This document shows positions 7,434-18,488 of a stretch of 64,000 bases of DNA, piece by piece. The notes beneath the pieces are model-generated. The model was not told the DNA's origin, did not search any database, and saw only the letters and a program-made list of their open reading frames with translations. How positions within the stretch are numbered: the first letter of the stretch is position 1; each line of letters starts with the position of its first letter. The stretch comes from Agrococcus lahaulensis DSM 17612 (lineage in GTDB: Bacteria > Actinomycetota > Actinomycetes > Actinomycetales > Microbacteriaceae), in contig NZ_KE384303.1 in the NCBI RefSeq assembly GCF_000425105.1, positions 62,001-126,000 on the forward strand, in the 5' to 3' direction. A program made the position numbers and the translations under genes.

Positions 7434-8357
7434 GTGGTGAGCAGGAGCACGGTGCGGGCGAAGGCGCCCGGCAAGATCAACGTGCACCTCGGCGTGGGCG
7501 CGATCCAGGACGACGGCTACCACGATGTCGCGACCGCCTACCAGGCGGTGAGCCTCTACGAGATCGTCGAGGCGAGCGAGGCGAGCGACTTCTCGGTGCG
7601 CTTCTCCGGCCCCATCCCGCACGACCAGCTCTCGACCGGGGCCGACAACCTCGCGATCCGCGCGGCGATGGCGCTCGCGCGCCGCGGCCGAGTCTCGGGC
7701 GGCGTCGCGCTCTCGATCGAGAAGCACGTGCCGATCGCGGGCGGCATGGGCGGCGGCAGCGCCGACGCGGCCGCGACGCTCGTCGCGTGCGACGAGCTGT
7801 GGGACCTGCACCTCGGTCGCGACGCGCTCGTCGAGATCGCGCGCGAGCTCGGCGCCGACGTGCCGTTCGCGCTCGCCGGCGGCACCGCGGTCGGCACGGG
7901 CCGCGGCGACCAGCTCACGCCCGCGCTCGCGCGCGGCCAGTTCCACTGGGTGCTCGCGCTCGCCGACGCGGGCCTCTCGACGCCCGACGTCTACCGCGCG
8001 CTCGACGAGCACCGGGCGCTGCACGCGGCCGACATCGCGCCCGCGCACGACGTGCCGACCGTGGATGCGCGGGTGCTGCAGGCGCTGCGGGCGGGCGACG
8101 CGTCGATGCTCGCCGAGGTGCTGCAGAACGACCTGCAGGCGCCTGCGCTGCGCCTCATGCCGCGCCTCGCCGGCACGCTCGAGCTCGGCGAGCGCTCCGG
8201 TGCGCTCGCTGGCATCGTCTCGGGCTCCGGACCGACGATCGCGTTCCTGTGCGACAGCCTCGAGTCGGCGATCGAGCTGCAGGTGACGCTGTCGGCGTCG
8301 CAGGTGCTCGCGCTCAAGGTGACCGGCCCCGTGCCCGGCGCCCGCCTCATCGACTGA
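7434..8357 (+). CDS. ispE: 4-diphosphocytidyl-2-C-methyl-D-erythritol kinase
   Basis: GHMP kinase of the non-mevalonate (MEP) isoprenoid pathway. It phosphorylates CDP-ME at the 2-position using ATP. The N-terminus reads [14 protein letters not shown], the usual substrate-binding strand. The ATP-binding glycine-rich loop [15 protein letters not shown] is at about residues 98-112, and the C-terminal GSGPT motif ([10 protein letters not shown]) is present. Two adjacent GTG codons (7434 and 7437) could start it; I chose the first from promoter spacing. With ispH at 50004 the window carries two steps of the MEP pathway. Confidence 0.95.
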   Translation: MVSRSTVRAKAPGKINVHLGVGAIQDDGYHDVATAYQAVSLYEIVEASEASDFSVRFSGPIPHDQLSTGADNLAIRAAMALARRGRVSGGVALSIEKHVPIAGGMGGGSADAAATLVACDELWDLHLGRDALVEIARELGADVPFALAGGTAVGTGRGDQLTPALARGQFHWVLALADAGLSTPDVYRALDEHRALHAADIAPAHDVPTVDARVLQALRAGDASMLAEVLQNDLQAPALRLMPRLAGTLELGERSGALAGIVSGSGPTIAFLCDSLESAIELQVTLSASQVLALKVTGPVPGARLID

Positions 8358-8425
8358 CGCCGACGCATCCGCCCTCGCGCGCCTGGCCGCCAGCCCGTCG
8401 CGCAGCCCCGCGCATCGCCGCGCTT

Positions 8426-8499
8426 CGCCGACCGGGGCGGTTGCGCCCGACCGGGTGCGGCGTGCCGGCCCCGCTCAGGCGCAGCGCCCCCGGTCGGCG
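8426..8499. repeat. Widely spaced 12-bp inverted repeat
   Basis: CGCCGACCGGGG (8426-8437) and its exact complement CCCCGGTCGGCG (8488-8499) flank 50 bases in the 225-bp gap between ispE and the ABC-F gene. The gap otherwise holds only a possible GATGAT -10 (8568-8573) and a GGAGG ribosome-binding site (8574-8578) for the ABC-F gene. The function is unknown; a terminator for ispE is possible. Confidence 0.4.
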
Positions 8500-8582
8500 C
8501 GTGGGGCGGCGGATGCGGTCGGCGCGCTTGCGCGGTGGCTCGCGCCGCGCCGATGGGCGACGTGCGGGATGATGGAGGCGAT

Positions 8583-10382
<1,800 letters not shown>

Positions 10383-10392
10383 CCCGCCCGCG

Positions 10393-10414
10393 CGCAGAGT
10401 GGCGGCACTCTGCG
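10393..10414. terminator. Hairpin between convergent ABC-F gene and ArsA-type gene
   Basis: CGCAGAGTG and CACTCTGCG form a 9-bp stem around a 4-nt loop, just after the ABC-F stop and before the end of the minus-strand operon. There is no T-tract. A bidirectional role is plausible. Confidence 0.6.
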
Positions 10415-10435
10415 GGCGGTGTGAGGGAGCGCGGG

Positions 10436-11407
10436 TCAGGCGGCGGCCGCGAGGCGATCGGCGAGCGCGCCGAGCGCCTCCGCGCCGGCGAGATCGCCGG
10501 GCAGCAGCGGCACCTGCGCGATCGGGATGTCGTCCGTCGCGTCGCGCAGGACGGCGAGGTGCTGCTCCTCCTGCGAGCGCCGCTCGGCGAGCAGCGGCCC
10601 GGCATCGGCAGGGGAGCGGCGGTTCACCACGACTGCGGCGGGAGCGACGCCGAGCTCGCGCAGCTGCCGCACGACGTCGATCGACTCGGCGACCGGCAGC
10701 CGCTCGGCGATCGCGACGACGACGAACGCGGTCCGCGCCGGGTCGGTGATGGCGGAGCGCAGCAGCGCGAAGCGATCCCTGCGCGCGATGAGGGTGCGGC
10801 GGAGCTGCGCGTCAGCCGAGGGCTGCTCGTCGCGCGTGCCGACGACGCTGCGCGCGGCGGCCGCGAAGCGGTCGGAGCGGTCGCGATTGGCCAGCAGCGT
10901 CTCCGTCCAGCCCGTGAGCTGCTCGGGCAGCGCGAGCAGCCGCAGCGTGTGCCCCGACGGCGCGGTGTCGAAGACGATGAGGTCGTGCGTCTCGAGGCCC
11001 GTCGCGACGAGCTCGGCGATGCGCTCGAGCACCGCGGACTCGTGGCTGCCCGGCGCCGTGCGCGCCCGGTCGAGGTGTGCGCTCGCGGAGGCGTGCAGGC
11101 GCTCGGGCAGGAGGTGCCGCATCGTGTCGGCGACGGAGGCGAAGTGGCGCTCGATCGTCTTCTGCGGGTCGATCTCGACCGCGTCGACCAGGCCGCGGCC
11201 GGCTGTGAGCACGCGGGTGGGCGCATCCCCGAGCGCCTCGCGCCACACGTGACCGAGGTTGTGGGCGGGGTCGGTCGAGACGAGCAGCACGCGCGCGCCA
11301 TCGCGCGCCCGGGCGAGCGCGAGCGCGGCGGCGACTGAGGTCTTCCCGACTCCGCCCTTGCCGCCGACGAACAGGATGCGGCGCGAGCGCGCGATGGTCA
11401 GCAGCAT
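10436..11407 (-). CDS. ArsA/GET3-family ATPase
   Basis: A 323-aa soluble P-loop ATPase of the ArsA/GET3 (SIMIBI) class. The deviant Walker A KGGVGKTS is at residues 17-24, followed by STDPAHN (switch I) and the DTAPSGHTLRLL motif (A-loop/switch II). The single-domain size matches GET3-like rather than duplicated ArsA proteins. ArsA relatives chaperone metalloid pumps, and GET3 relatives bind hydrophobic tails of membrane proteins. No ars genes are nearby. The ATG overlaps the end of the upstream small Cys-Cys protein gene by 10 bases, so translation is coupled and the two products probably act together with the CstA-type transporter. Confidence 0.88.
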   Translation of the reverse strand: MLLTIARSRRILFVGGKGGVGKTSVAAALALARARDGARVLLVSTDPAHNLGHVWREALGDAPTRVLTAGRGLVDAVEIDPQKTIERHFASVADTMRHLLPERLHASASAHLDRARTAPGSHESAVLERIAELVATGLETHDLIVFDTAPSGHTLRLLALPEQLTGWTETLLANRDRSDRFAAAARSVVGTRDEQPSADAQLRRTLIARRDRFALLRSAITDPARTAFVVVAIAERLPVAESIDVVRQLRELGVAPAAVVVNRRSPADAGPLLAERRSQEEQHLAVLRDATDDIPIAQVPLLPGDLAGAEALGALADRLAAAA

Positions 11408-11691
11408 GCGATGTGGTCCAGCGGCGAGTCGGGGATGCCGATGCGGCGGTGCCAGGCGTGGAAGTCCTGCCACACCGCGGGCAGCAGCTCGGCCGAGTAG
11501 TACGCGGCGGGATCGGGCACCCCGAGCGCCTCGCCCAGCACGACGACCATGAAGAGGTCGTCCTCGTCGCGCTGCTCCCGCAGCAGCGTCTGGCGGTACG
11601 GGCCGACGTAGAACTCGTGCAGACCCGCGCGCAGCGCGGCCCAGCGCCGGGAGACCTGCTCCCGGCGCTGGGCGCGCTCGTGCGAGGGCAC
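11398..11691 (-). CDS. Small protein ending in Cys-Cys (cory-CC-star type)
   Basis: A 97-aa protein whose last two residues are Cys-Cys, matching what I recall as the actinobacterial 'cory-CC-star' family. Conserved-looking parts are HEFYVGPYRQTLLREQRDEDD in the first half, then ALGVPDPAAYYSAEL and FHAWHRRIGIPDSPLDHIACC at the end. It lies between cstA (3-bp gap) and the ArsA-type gene (10-base overlap). This is the position where E. coli CstA has YbdD, a small protein that as I recall also ends in Cys-Cys, though the bodies look unrelated. The function is unproven; a CstA accessory subunit is my inference. Confidence 0.8.
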   Translation of the reverse strand: MPSHERAQRREQVSRRWAALRAGLHEFYVGPYRQTLLREQRDEDDLFMVVVLGEALGVPDPAAYYSAELLPAVWQDFHAWHRRIGIPDSPLDHIACC

Positions 11692-11694
11692 GCG

Positions 11695-13422
11695 TCAGAC
11701 GGACTCGCGCTCGGTCGCGAGCGAGGCGTCCTCGTCCTCGTCCTCCGGCGGCCCCTTGACCGCGCGGCGCATCGCGAGCACCGCCTCGATGGCGACCCAG
11801 ACGCTCGCGATGATGATGACGACGTCGATCGCGAACAGCAGCCAGTCGGCGTTGTCGGGAGCGGTGAAGCCGACGAGCTGCTCGAGCGCGGCCCAGAACG
11901 ACAGCACGAACACGAGCACGAGCGGGATGATCGCCGGCAGCGGGTTGCGCCGCTTGCGGATGAGCATGACCGCGATGATCGAGAGCGAGAGGGACGCGAG
12001 CAGCTGGTTCGTCGTGCCGAACAGCGGCCAGATGCGCAGGCCGCCCTCGCCGCCGAGCCCTTGCGAGAACGTCAGGCCGAGGCCGACGACCACGACGACG
12101 AGGGTCGCGGGCACCTTGGTGATGCGCACCTTCAGGGTCTGGCCGATCTCCTGCACGATGAAGCGCAGCAGTCGCATGCCGGTGTCCATGGTCGTGGCCG
12201 CGAACAGCACGGCCATGGTCGCGAGCACCGTCGCGCTCAGCGACGCGGGCAGGCCGAGCCCGTTCTCGAGCAGCGCCCCGCCGCCCTGCACGAACGCGTT
12301 GACACCGCCGGCGCCGAACTCGCTGTAGATCTCGCGCCATGCGCCGGCCGACTGGATGCCGCCGATGACCGCGAGGATCGTGCCGAGCGAGAGCAGGCCC
12401 TCGCCGACCGCGCCGAAGTAGCCGACGAAGCGGGCGTCGGTCTCCTTGTCGATCTGCTTCGAGGTCGTGCCGGAGGACACCATGCCGTGGAAGCCGGAGA
12501 TCGCGCCGCACGCGATCGTGACGAACAGCAGCGGCACGAGGCTCGGCGTGCCCGGCGGCAGGTCGGTGTTGAACATGGGCGCGACGATCTCGGGCTTCAC
12601 GGCGCCGAACAGCGTCGCGATGAGCACCGAGCCGAACAGCAGGATGAGCCCGACGAAGAGCTGGACGCCGTTGATGTAGTCGCGCGGCTGCAGCAGCACC
12701 CACACCGGCAGCAGCGACGCGATCGCGCCGTAGACGAACAGGGCGAGGATCCAGAACGTCGCGGGCGTCATGCCGAGGAAGCTCTCGGGCAGCACGACCG
12801 GCACGCTGTCGCCGAGCACGATGAGCGCGTACAGCGCCACGACGCCGACGATCGTGACGGGGATGAGCGGCCACCGCATCCGGTAGACCGCGACTCCGAC
12901 GAGGAGGGCGACGATGATCGCGCCCCACGTCGGGATGACGGCCGTCGGCGTGCTGATGAGGAGGTTCTTGATGACGACGGCGAACGCGGCGATCACCATC
13001 AGCAGCAGGAGGAAGATGACGACGAGGAAGAGGTTGGCGCCGCGCTTGCCGATGTAGCGGCCCGAGAGCGCGCCGATCGACTTGCCCTTGTTGCGCAGCG
13101 ACGCCCACAGCGTGCCGAGGTCGTGCATGCCGGCGAAGAAGACCGTGCCGATCGTGACCCACAGGAACGCCGGCAGCCAGCCCCAGATGACCGCGATGGC
13201 CGGTCCGACGATCGGGGCCGCGCCCGCGACCGACGTGAAGTGGTGGCCCCAGAGGATGAACTTGTTCGTGGGCACGTAGTCGACGCCGTCGCCCAGCTCG
13301 TGCGCCGGGGTCCTGAACGCGCTGCTGAGCCGGAACACCCGCTTGCCCAGGTACTTGGAGTAGACGAGGTAGCCGGCTGCGAACATCGCCAGACCGATGA
13401 GCATGAGGACCAACGAACCCAT
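11695..13422 (-). CDS. cstA: Carbon starvation protein A (CstA-type transporter)
   Basis: A 575-aa polytopic membrane protein with roughly 16 hydrophobic segments. CstA/BtsT-family signatures include DYVPTNKFILWGHHF and SVAGAAPIVGPA near residues 48-75, the GMHDLGTLWASLRNKGKS loop, and SGFHGMVSSGTTSKQI. E. coli homologues import pyruvate by proton symport and peptides have also been proposed, so the substrate here is inferred. The C-terminus is acidic and cytosolic. A GGAAGGGAAGAG ribosome-binding site precedes the ATG. It heads a three-gene operon and is divergent from mtrA. Confidence 0.93.
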   Translation of the reverse strand: MGSLVLMLIGLAMFAAGYLVYSKYLGKRVFRLSSAFRTPAHELGDGVDYVPTNKFILWGHHFTSVAGAAPIVGPAIAVIWGWLPAFLWVTIGTVFFAGMHDLGTLWASLRNKGKSIGALSGRYIGKRGANLFLVVIFLLLLMVIAAFAVVIKNLLISTPTAVIPTWGAIIVALLVGVAVYRMRWPLIPVTIVGVVALYALIVLGDSVPVVLPESFLGMTPATFWILALFVYGAIASLLPVWVLLQPRDYINGVQLFVGLILLFGSVLIATLFGAVKPEIVAPMFNTDLPPGTPSLVPLLFVTIACGAISGFHGMVSSGTTSKQIDKETDARFVGYFGAVGEGLLSLGTILAVIGGIQSAGAWREIYSEFGAGGVNAFVQGGGALLENGLGLPASLSATVLATMAVLFAATTMDTGMRLLRFIVQEIGQTLKVRITKVPATLVVVVVGLGLTFSQGLGGEGGLRIWPLFGTTNQLLASLSLSIIAVMLIRKRRNPLPAIIPLVLVFVLSFWAALEQLVGFTAPDNADWLLFAIDVVIIIASVWVAIEAVLAMRRAVKGPPEDEDEDASLATERESV

Positions 13423-13621
13423 GGGCTCTTCCCTTCCGTTGCGTGCGCCGTTGCACTGGATGCGGGCGGGCGATGCCCGCTCTCCTCGACCCTAGCGGCA
13501 CCTCCGAGGCACCTGGGATGACTTGCACCACGCGCGAGATTGCGACGGCGCTCGACCTGGCCTGCCCGCGCGAGACGCTCGACTGCCGGGGCGCCCCGAC
13601 CATCCTCGAGGCCGACTCGGC

Positions 13622-13627
13622 TACCCT
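13622..13627 (+). promoter_or_regulatory. Candidate -10 box for mtrAB-lpqB
   Basis: TACCCT lies about 44 nt before the mtrA ATG, giving a leader of about 35 nt that contains GGAGGGGAG as ribosome-binding site. The 248-bp gap between cstA and mtrA holds the two divergent promoters; I see no clear -35. Confidence 0.35.
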
Positions 13628-13670
13628 GACGGGAGCCGCGCCGTCCCGCGGCGGTGGAGGGGAGCGCTCG

Positions 13671-14357
13671 ATGGCTGAGCAGACGATCCTCGTCGTCGAC
13701 GACGACCTCGCGCTCGCCGAGATGATCGGCATCGTGCTCGAGGCCGAGGGCTACCGGCTCGAGCACTGCGCCGACGGCTCGGATGCGCTCGACCGGTTCC
13801 GCGACGTCCGTCCCGACCTCGTGCTCCTCGACCTCATGCTCCCGGGCAAGGACGGCATCCAGATCTGCACCGAGATGCGCGAGGAGTCCGGCGTGCCGAT
13901 CATCATGCTCACCGCGAAGGGCGACCCGACCGACGTCGTGCTCGGCCTCGAGTCGGGGGCCGACGACTACGTCGTGAAGCCCTTCAACCCCAAGGAGCTC
14001 GTCGCGCGCGTGCGCACGCGGCTGCGCGCCCCGCGCCAGGAGGACGGCGGCGTGCTCAAGGTCGCCGACCTCGAGATCGACGTCGAGGGCCACCGCGTCA
14101 CGCGCGGAGGCGAGGCGATCGCCCTCACGCCGCTCGAGTTCGAGCTGCTCGTCACGCTCGCGCAGAAGCCCAACCAGGTCTTCTCGCGCGAGATGCTGCT
14201 CGAGCAGGTGTGGGGCTACCACTACAAGGCCGACACGCGCCTCGTGAACGTGCACGTGCAGCGGCTGCGCTCCAAGGTCGAGCGCGACGTCGACAACCCG
14301 GTGGTCGTCACGACCGTCCGCGGGGTCGGCTACCGCGCCGGCGCCCCCACCGGCTAG
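13671..14357 (+). CDS. mtrA: Two-component response regulator MtrA
   Basis: A 228-aa OmpR/PhoB-type response regulator. The receiver domain has the acidic pair D10-D12, phospho-acceptor D54 in VLLDLMLPGKDG, and the conserved Lys in VVKPFNPKELVARV. The C-terminal winged helix contains LTPLEFELLVTLAQKPNQVFSREMLL and the recognition region RLVNVHVQRLRSKVE. MtrA is the actinobacterial regulator of cell-wall and cell-division genes, and in mycobacteria it is essential. The order mtrA-mtrB-lpqB is conserved; mtrB starts 3 bp after the stop. Confidence 0.96.
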   Translation: MAEQTILVVDDDLALAEMIGIVLEAEGYRLEHCADGSDALDRFRDVRPDLVLLDLMLPGKDGIQICTEMREESGVPIIMLTAKGDPTDVVLGLESGADDYVVKPFNPKELVARVRTRLRAPRQEDGGVLKVADLEIDVEGHRVTRGGEAIALTPLEFELLVTLAQKPNQVFSREMLLEQVWGYHYKADTRLVNVHVQRLRSKVERDVDNPVVVTTVRGVGYRAGAPTG

Positions 14358-14360
14358 GCC

Positions 14361-16049
14361 ATGGCCGCGCGACGCCGCCCGATCTGGGAGACGGCGACGC
14401 GCGTGCTGCGGCGCTCGCTGCAGTGGCGCGTCGTCGCGGCGAGCATGGCGCTCTCGACCCTCGCGCTCGTCGGCGTCTTCGGCTACATGTCGCTCTCGGT
14501 CGGCCAGAACCTCTTCGAGACGCGCCGCGACGAGGCGCTCGTCGAGGCGGTGCGCGCCTCGGGCGAGATGCAGCAGATCTTCGACGAGGCGGTCACCGCG
14601 ACGCTCACGAGCGGCGAGGTGGATGCGCTGCAGGACCGCGCGCTCGATGCCGTCACGGGGCTCATCGCGAGCCGCACGTCGACCGAGTACGCCATGCTCC
14701 GCACCGACCGGCAGGGCGAGACGCTCCTGCAGATGAACGACGTGCAATCGCAGGCCTTCGACACCGACCTGCTCTCGTCCGAGCTTCGCGCGGCCGTCGC
14801 CAGCGCATCCGACACCGCGCCCTACTACCAGTCGGTGCGGCTCGAGCAGGGCGGCGGCTCGGAGCCCGCGATCATGGTCGGCACGACCGTCGACGTGCCG
14901 CTCGCTGGCCGCTACGAGCTCTACCTCCAGACGAGCCTGCAGTCGACGCAGGCGACGCTCGGCTTCATGCAGCTCACGATGGTGCTCGGCGGCCTCGCCC
15001 TCATCGCGCTCATCGGCCTCATCACGTGGTTCGTCGCTCGCATGGTCGTCGGGCCCGTGCAGCAGGCGGCCGACTCGGCGGCGCGCATCGCCGCCGGCGA
15101 GCTCGACGTGCGCATCCCGGTGCGCGGCGACGACGAGGTCGCGACGCTCGGTCGCTCGTTCAACGACATGGCCGACTCGATCGAGGTGCAGATCAACGAG
15201 CTCGCGACCCTCTCGACCGTGCAGCAGCGCTTCGTGAGCGACGTCTCGCACGAGCTGCGCACGCCGCTCACGACCATCAAGCTCGCGGGCGACGTGCTGC
15301 ACGATCGGCGCGAGGCGTTCGACCCCGTCGCCGGCCGCACGGTCGAGCTGCTGCACACGCAGATCGAGCGCTTCGAGCGCCTGCTCGCCGACCTGCTCGA
15401 GCTCAGCCGCTTCGACGCGGGCGCCGCGCAGCTCGAGATCGAGCCGACCAACCTCGTGCGGCTCGCGGAGGGCGAGATCGCGGCGCTCGAGCCGCTCGCG
15501 GCCGAGCACGGCAGCGAGCTGCGGCTCGTCGCTCCCGGCGGGCACTTCGAGGCGGAGGTCGACCCGCGCCGCATCCGGCGGATCCTGCAGAACCTGCTCG
15601 GCAACGCGATCGACCACGGCGAGGGGCGCCCGATCGTCGTGACCGTCGACTCGTCGAGCGACGCGGCCGCCATCGCGGTGCGCGACCACGGCGTCGGGAT
15701 GACCGAGGAGGAGGTCTCGCGCGTCTTCGACCGCTTCTGGCGCGCCGACCCGTCGCGCCAGCGCCGCACGGGCGGCACGGGCCTCGGGCTCTCGATCAGC
15801 CGCGACGACGCGGCGCTGCACGGCGGCTGGATCGACGTGTGGTCGCGGCCCGGGGAGGGCACCGCGTTCCGGCTCACGCTCCCGCGCGCCGGCGCCCGCG
15901 CCGTCGTCTCGCCCATCGACCTGCCGCCCGTCGAGGAGCCGCCGCGCGAGGCGCCGCCCGCGGAGGCCGCGGCCGACGACACGGCGAGCGCCCCCATCGC
16001 GCTCGTCGATCCCGCGACGCGCACGACGACCGAGGAGGTCGAGCGATGA
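14361..16049 (+). CDS. mtrB: Sensor histidine kinase MtrB
   Basis: A 562-aa membrane kinase that phosphorylates MtrA. Transmembrane segments lie at about residues 28-50 and 205-230 around an extracytoplasmic sensor domain. A HAMP domain follows (about 230-282). The DHp helix has SHELRTPL with the phospho-acceptor His at residue 297. The ATPase domain has NLLGNAIDHG, DHGVGM and TGLGLSISRD boxes. The C-terminal tail is Pro/Glu/Ala-rich and low in complexity. The stop overlaps the lpqB start (ATGA), so the two are translationally coupled. Confidence 0.96.
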   Translation: MAARRRPIWETATRVLRRSLQWRVVAASMALSTLALVGVFGYMSLSVGQNLFETRRDEALVEAVRASGEMQQIFDEAVTATLTSGEVDALQDRALDAVTGLIASRTSTEYAMLRTDRQGETLLQMNDVQSQAFDTDLLSSELRAAVASASDTAPYYQSVRLEQGGGSEPAIMVGTTVDVPLAGRYELYLQTSLQSTQATLGFMQLTMVLGGLALIALIGLITWFVARMVVGPVQQAADSAARIAAGELDVRIPVRGDDEVATLGRSFNDMADSIEVQINELATLSTVQQRFVSDVSHELRTPLTTIKLAGDVLHDRREAFDPVAGRTVELLHTQIERFERLLADLLELSRFDAGAAQLEIEPTNLVRLAEGEIAALEPLAAEHGSELRLVAPGGHFEAEVDPRRIRRILQNLLGNAIDHGEGRPIVVTVDSSSDAAAIAVRDHGVGMTEEEVSRVFDRFWRADPSRQRRTGGTGLGLSISRDDAALHGGWIDVWSRPGEGTAFRLTLPRAGARAVVSPIDLPPVEEPPREAPPAEAAADDTASAPIALVDPATRTTTEEVER

Positions 16050-17692
16050 AGCGCGTCCTCGCCGCCCTCGCCGCGCTGCTCGTGCTCACCGGCTGCGTCG
16101 CGATCCCCGACTCGGGGCCCGTGACCGCCGGCCGGGTCGACGACGCGGAGCAGGCGAGCGACCTCATCTTCATCGCCGAGTCGCCCCGCGTCGGAGCGAC
16201 GCAGGAGGAGATCGTGCGCGGCTTCCTCGCCGCCGCGATCACCCCCGACGACGACTTCGCGATCGCGCGGGAGTACCTCGTCTCGGGTGAGGCGGAGCGC
16301 TGGCGCCCCGAGGCCGGCGTCATCGTGCGCTCCGGCCAGCCCGAGGTCTCGCTCGGCGGCGAGACGGCGGCGACGGCGGTCGTGACGGCCGTCTCGGAGC
16401 TCGACGAGGGCGGCGCGCTCGAGCTCGTCGGCAGCGAGCGGATGCTCGAGTTCCGGATGCTGCGGGTCGCGGGGGAGTGGAGGATCGCGCAGGCTCCCGA
16501 CGGCATCGTCCTCTCCGCCTTCCACTTCACCCAGCTCTTCCGCTCGCACGCGCTCGCGTGGGTGACGCCGGACGGCACGCGCGCGGTGCCCGAGGTGCGC
16601 TGGTTCGAGCGCACCGCGTCCACCCTCGCGGGCCGGATGGTCGACGCGCTGCTCGACGGCCCGTCGACCTGGATCTCCCCCGCCGTCACGACCGCGGGCG
16701 CGCCCGAGGCGCGGCGCGTGGGCGAGCCGGTGGTCGAGGGCTCCGTCGCGACCGTGACGCTCGACTTCGCGCAGGTCGAGCAGCGCGGCAGCGGGAGCCT
16801 CCAGCAGCTCGCCGCGCAGCTCGCGCTCTCGCTGCGCTCGCTCGGCGTGCGCGAGGTGCGCGTCGAGATCGACGGGCTCGGCGGGCTCGCCGCCTCGAGC
16901 GCCGACGCCGCGCCCCTCGACGACGGCGACGTCGACCAGCGCCCGCTCGTGCTCGACGGGTCGACGCTCCGGCCGATCGGAGGCGGCCAGTCCGGCATCG
17001 ACGACGTCGGGCCGACCCTCGCCTCGATCGGTGCGACGGACTACACCGTAGGCGCCGCGGGCGGTGTCGCGACGACCGGCACGACCGCGCTCTGGCTCGC
17101 GCCCGGCGCCGACCCCGTCGCGGTCTCGGCCGACGCCGCGCTCCCCGCGACGACCGACGACAGCGGGTGGGTGATCGTGCAGGAGACGGCGGCGCCGCAG
17201 CGGTTGCTCGCCTGGCGCGAGGGCGAGCGCGCCGAGCTCCAGCTGCCGCCGGGCGCCGATCGCATCGCGGCGATCGAGCTCTCGCGCGACGGCGCGCGGC
17301 TCGCGATCACGACGGTCGACGGGAGCGTGAGCCAGGTGTGGGTCGCGGCGGTCATCCGCGACGCCGGCGCCCGCCCGGTCGCGCTCGGCGAGCCGTATGC
17401 GCTCCCGCGCGTCGACGGCGCCGCGAGCGACATCACCTGGACGAGCGCGACCCAGGTCGCGGTGCTCGCCGCAGCCGGCGATCAGTCGCAGATCGTGCTG
17501 CTCGAGGTCGGCGGCGCGTCCGAGCAGCTGCCGGCTCCGGGCGAGCCGGTGCGCGCCGTCGTCGGCGGCAGCGAGGGCGCGTCGACGCTCCGCGCGCTCG
17601 GCGTCGACGGCTCGCTGCTCGCGCTGCGGGGCAGCGTCTGGAGCCCCGTGCCCGGGCTCGGTCCCGTCGCGCTCGTCGCGACCCAGCAGTAG
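16046..17692 (+). CDS. lpqB: Lipoprotein LpqB with GerMN domain
   Basis: A 548-aa lipoprotein with signal peptide and lipobox VLTGC, Cys at residue 17. A Sporulation/GerMN-type domain spans about residues 170-290, followed by a beta-propeller-like C-terminal half with repeated short strands. In mycobacteria LpqB interacts with the MtrB sensor domain and tunes MtrA phosphorylation; the conserved operon position supports the same role. It begins inside the mtrB stop codon (ATGA overlap). Confidence 0.94.
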   Translation: MKRVLAALAALLVLTGCVAIPDSGPVTAGRVDDAEQASDLIFIAESPRVGATQEEIVRGFLAAAITPDDDFAIAREYLVSGEAERWRPEAGVIVRSGQPEVSLGGETAATAVVTAVSELDEGGALELVGSERMLEFRMLRVAGEWRIAQAPDGIVLSAFHFTQLFRSHALAWVTPDGTRAVPEVRWFERTASTLAGRMVDALLDGPSTWISPAVTTAGAPEARRVGEPVVEGSVATVTLDFAQVEQRGSGSLQQLAAQLALSLRSLGVREVRVEIDGLGGLAASSADAAPLDDGDVDQRPLVLDGSTLRPIGGGQSGIDDVGPTLASIGATDYTVGAAGGVATTGTTALWLAPGADPVAVSADAALPATTDDSGWVIVQETAAPQRLLAWREGERAELQLPPGADRIAAIELSRDGARLAITTVDGSVSQVWVAAVIRDAGARPVALGEPYALPRVDGAASDITWTSATQVAVLAAAGDQSQIVLLEVGGASEQLPAPGEPVRAVVGGSEGASTLRALGVDGSLLALRGSVWSPVPGLGPVALVATQQ

Positions 17693-17753
17693 TCCTCCAC
17701 AGCTCGGCCGATCGCTCGAGCGGGTCGGCGCATCGCCGTGCCACCGTGCCGGC

Positions 17754-18428
17754 ATGGGGATGCGCGAGGCACTGCGGGAGGCGGCGAGCGTGCTGTGGCC
17801 GGTCGAGTGCGCCGGCTGCGGCGCGCTCGACCTCGCCGTCTGCCCGGCGTGCGCGGGACTGCTGCTCGCCGGCGGCGAGCGTGAGCTGCTCGACGGCGTG
17901 CCGCTCGTCGCCGCGGCGCGCTACGAGGGAGTGGTGCGGGCGCTCGTCGGCGCGTGCAAGGAGCGCGGCGACCGGGCGACGGCGCGCGCGCTCGGCGCCG
18001 GGCTCGCGCTCGCGATCGCGGCGGCGCCCGCGGGGCAGCTCGTGCGCGTGCCATCGAGCCGCGAGGGGCTCCGGCGGCGCGGCTTCGACCCCGTCGAGCT
18101 CGTGCTGCGGGGCGCTGGACTGCGGGCGGCGCCGCTGCGGCGGGTCGCGAGTCGCGCGCCGCCCGGTGCGCAGAAGGAGCGCTCGGCCGACGAGCGGGCG
18201 ATCGCGGCCCTGGGCTCGCTCGAGCTCGGCCGGCGCCATCGCGCGCGGCTCGCCGGCGCCGCCGCCGTGCTGGTCGACGACGTCGTCACGAGCGGCGCGA
18301 CCGCGCGCGAGGGCGTGCGGGCGCTGCGCGCCGCGGGCTGCGAACCGGTCGCGATCGTGGCCGTCGCACGCACTCCGCGACGTCTCCCGACGCGCCCGGC
18401 GGACGCTCGGACGAGCGGGGTATGGTGA
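17754..18428 (+). CDS. ComF-family phosphoribosyltransferase-like protein
   Basis: A 224-aa protein with an N-terminal zinc-ribbon-like pair CAGC and CPAC (about residues 19-33) and a C-terminal type I phosphoribosyltransferase fold carrying [14 protein letters not shown], the PRPP-binding signature. ComF proteins are linked to DNA uptake in competent bacteria, but the biochemical role is unclear and most actinobacterial copies stand without com genes, as here. The start could be ATG 17754 or ATG 17760. A CACCGT sequence 12 nt before 17754 fits the local leaderless pattern with one mismatch. Confidence 0.88.
   Translation: MGMREALREAASVLWPVECAGCGALDLAVCPACAGLLLAGGERELLDGVPLVAAARYEGVVRALVGACKERGDRATARALGAGLALAIAAAPAGQLVRVPSSREGLRRRGFDPVELVLRGAGLRAAPLRRVASRAPPGAQKERSADERAIAALGSLELGRRHRARLAGAAAVLVDDVVTSGATAREGVRALRAAGCEPVAIVAVARTPRRLPTRPADARTSGVW
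18421..18426 (+). promoter_or_regulatory. Candidate -10 box of hpf
   Basis: TATGGT overlaps the last codons of the comF-like gene. It would start a leader of about 55 nt containing the GGGAGG ribosome-binding site of hpf. Confidence 0.35.
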
Positions 18429-18488
18429 GCGCCACGCAAGTCGGCCCGCAGCCGCTGGCGCCGACGCCGTACCTGATGGGAGGCAACG

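Noticed and set aside
10436-11407. Arsenite-resistance ATPase
   Set aside because: There is no arsB, arsD or arsR beside it, it has the single-domain GET3-like size, and the operon context is cstA.
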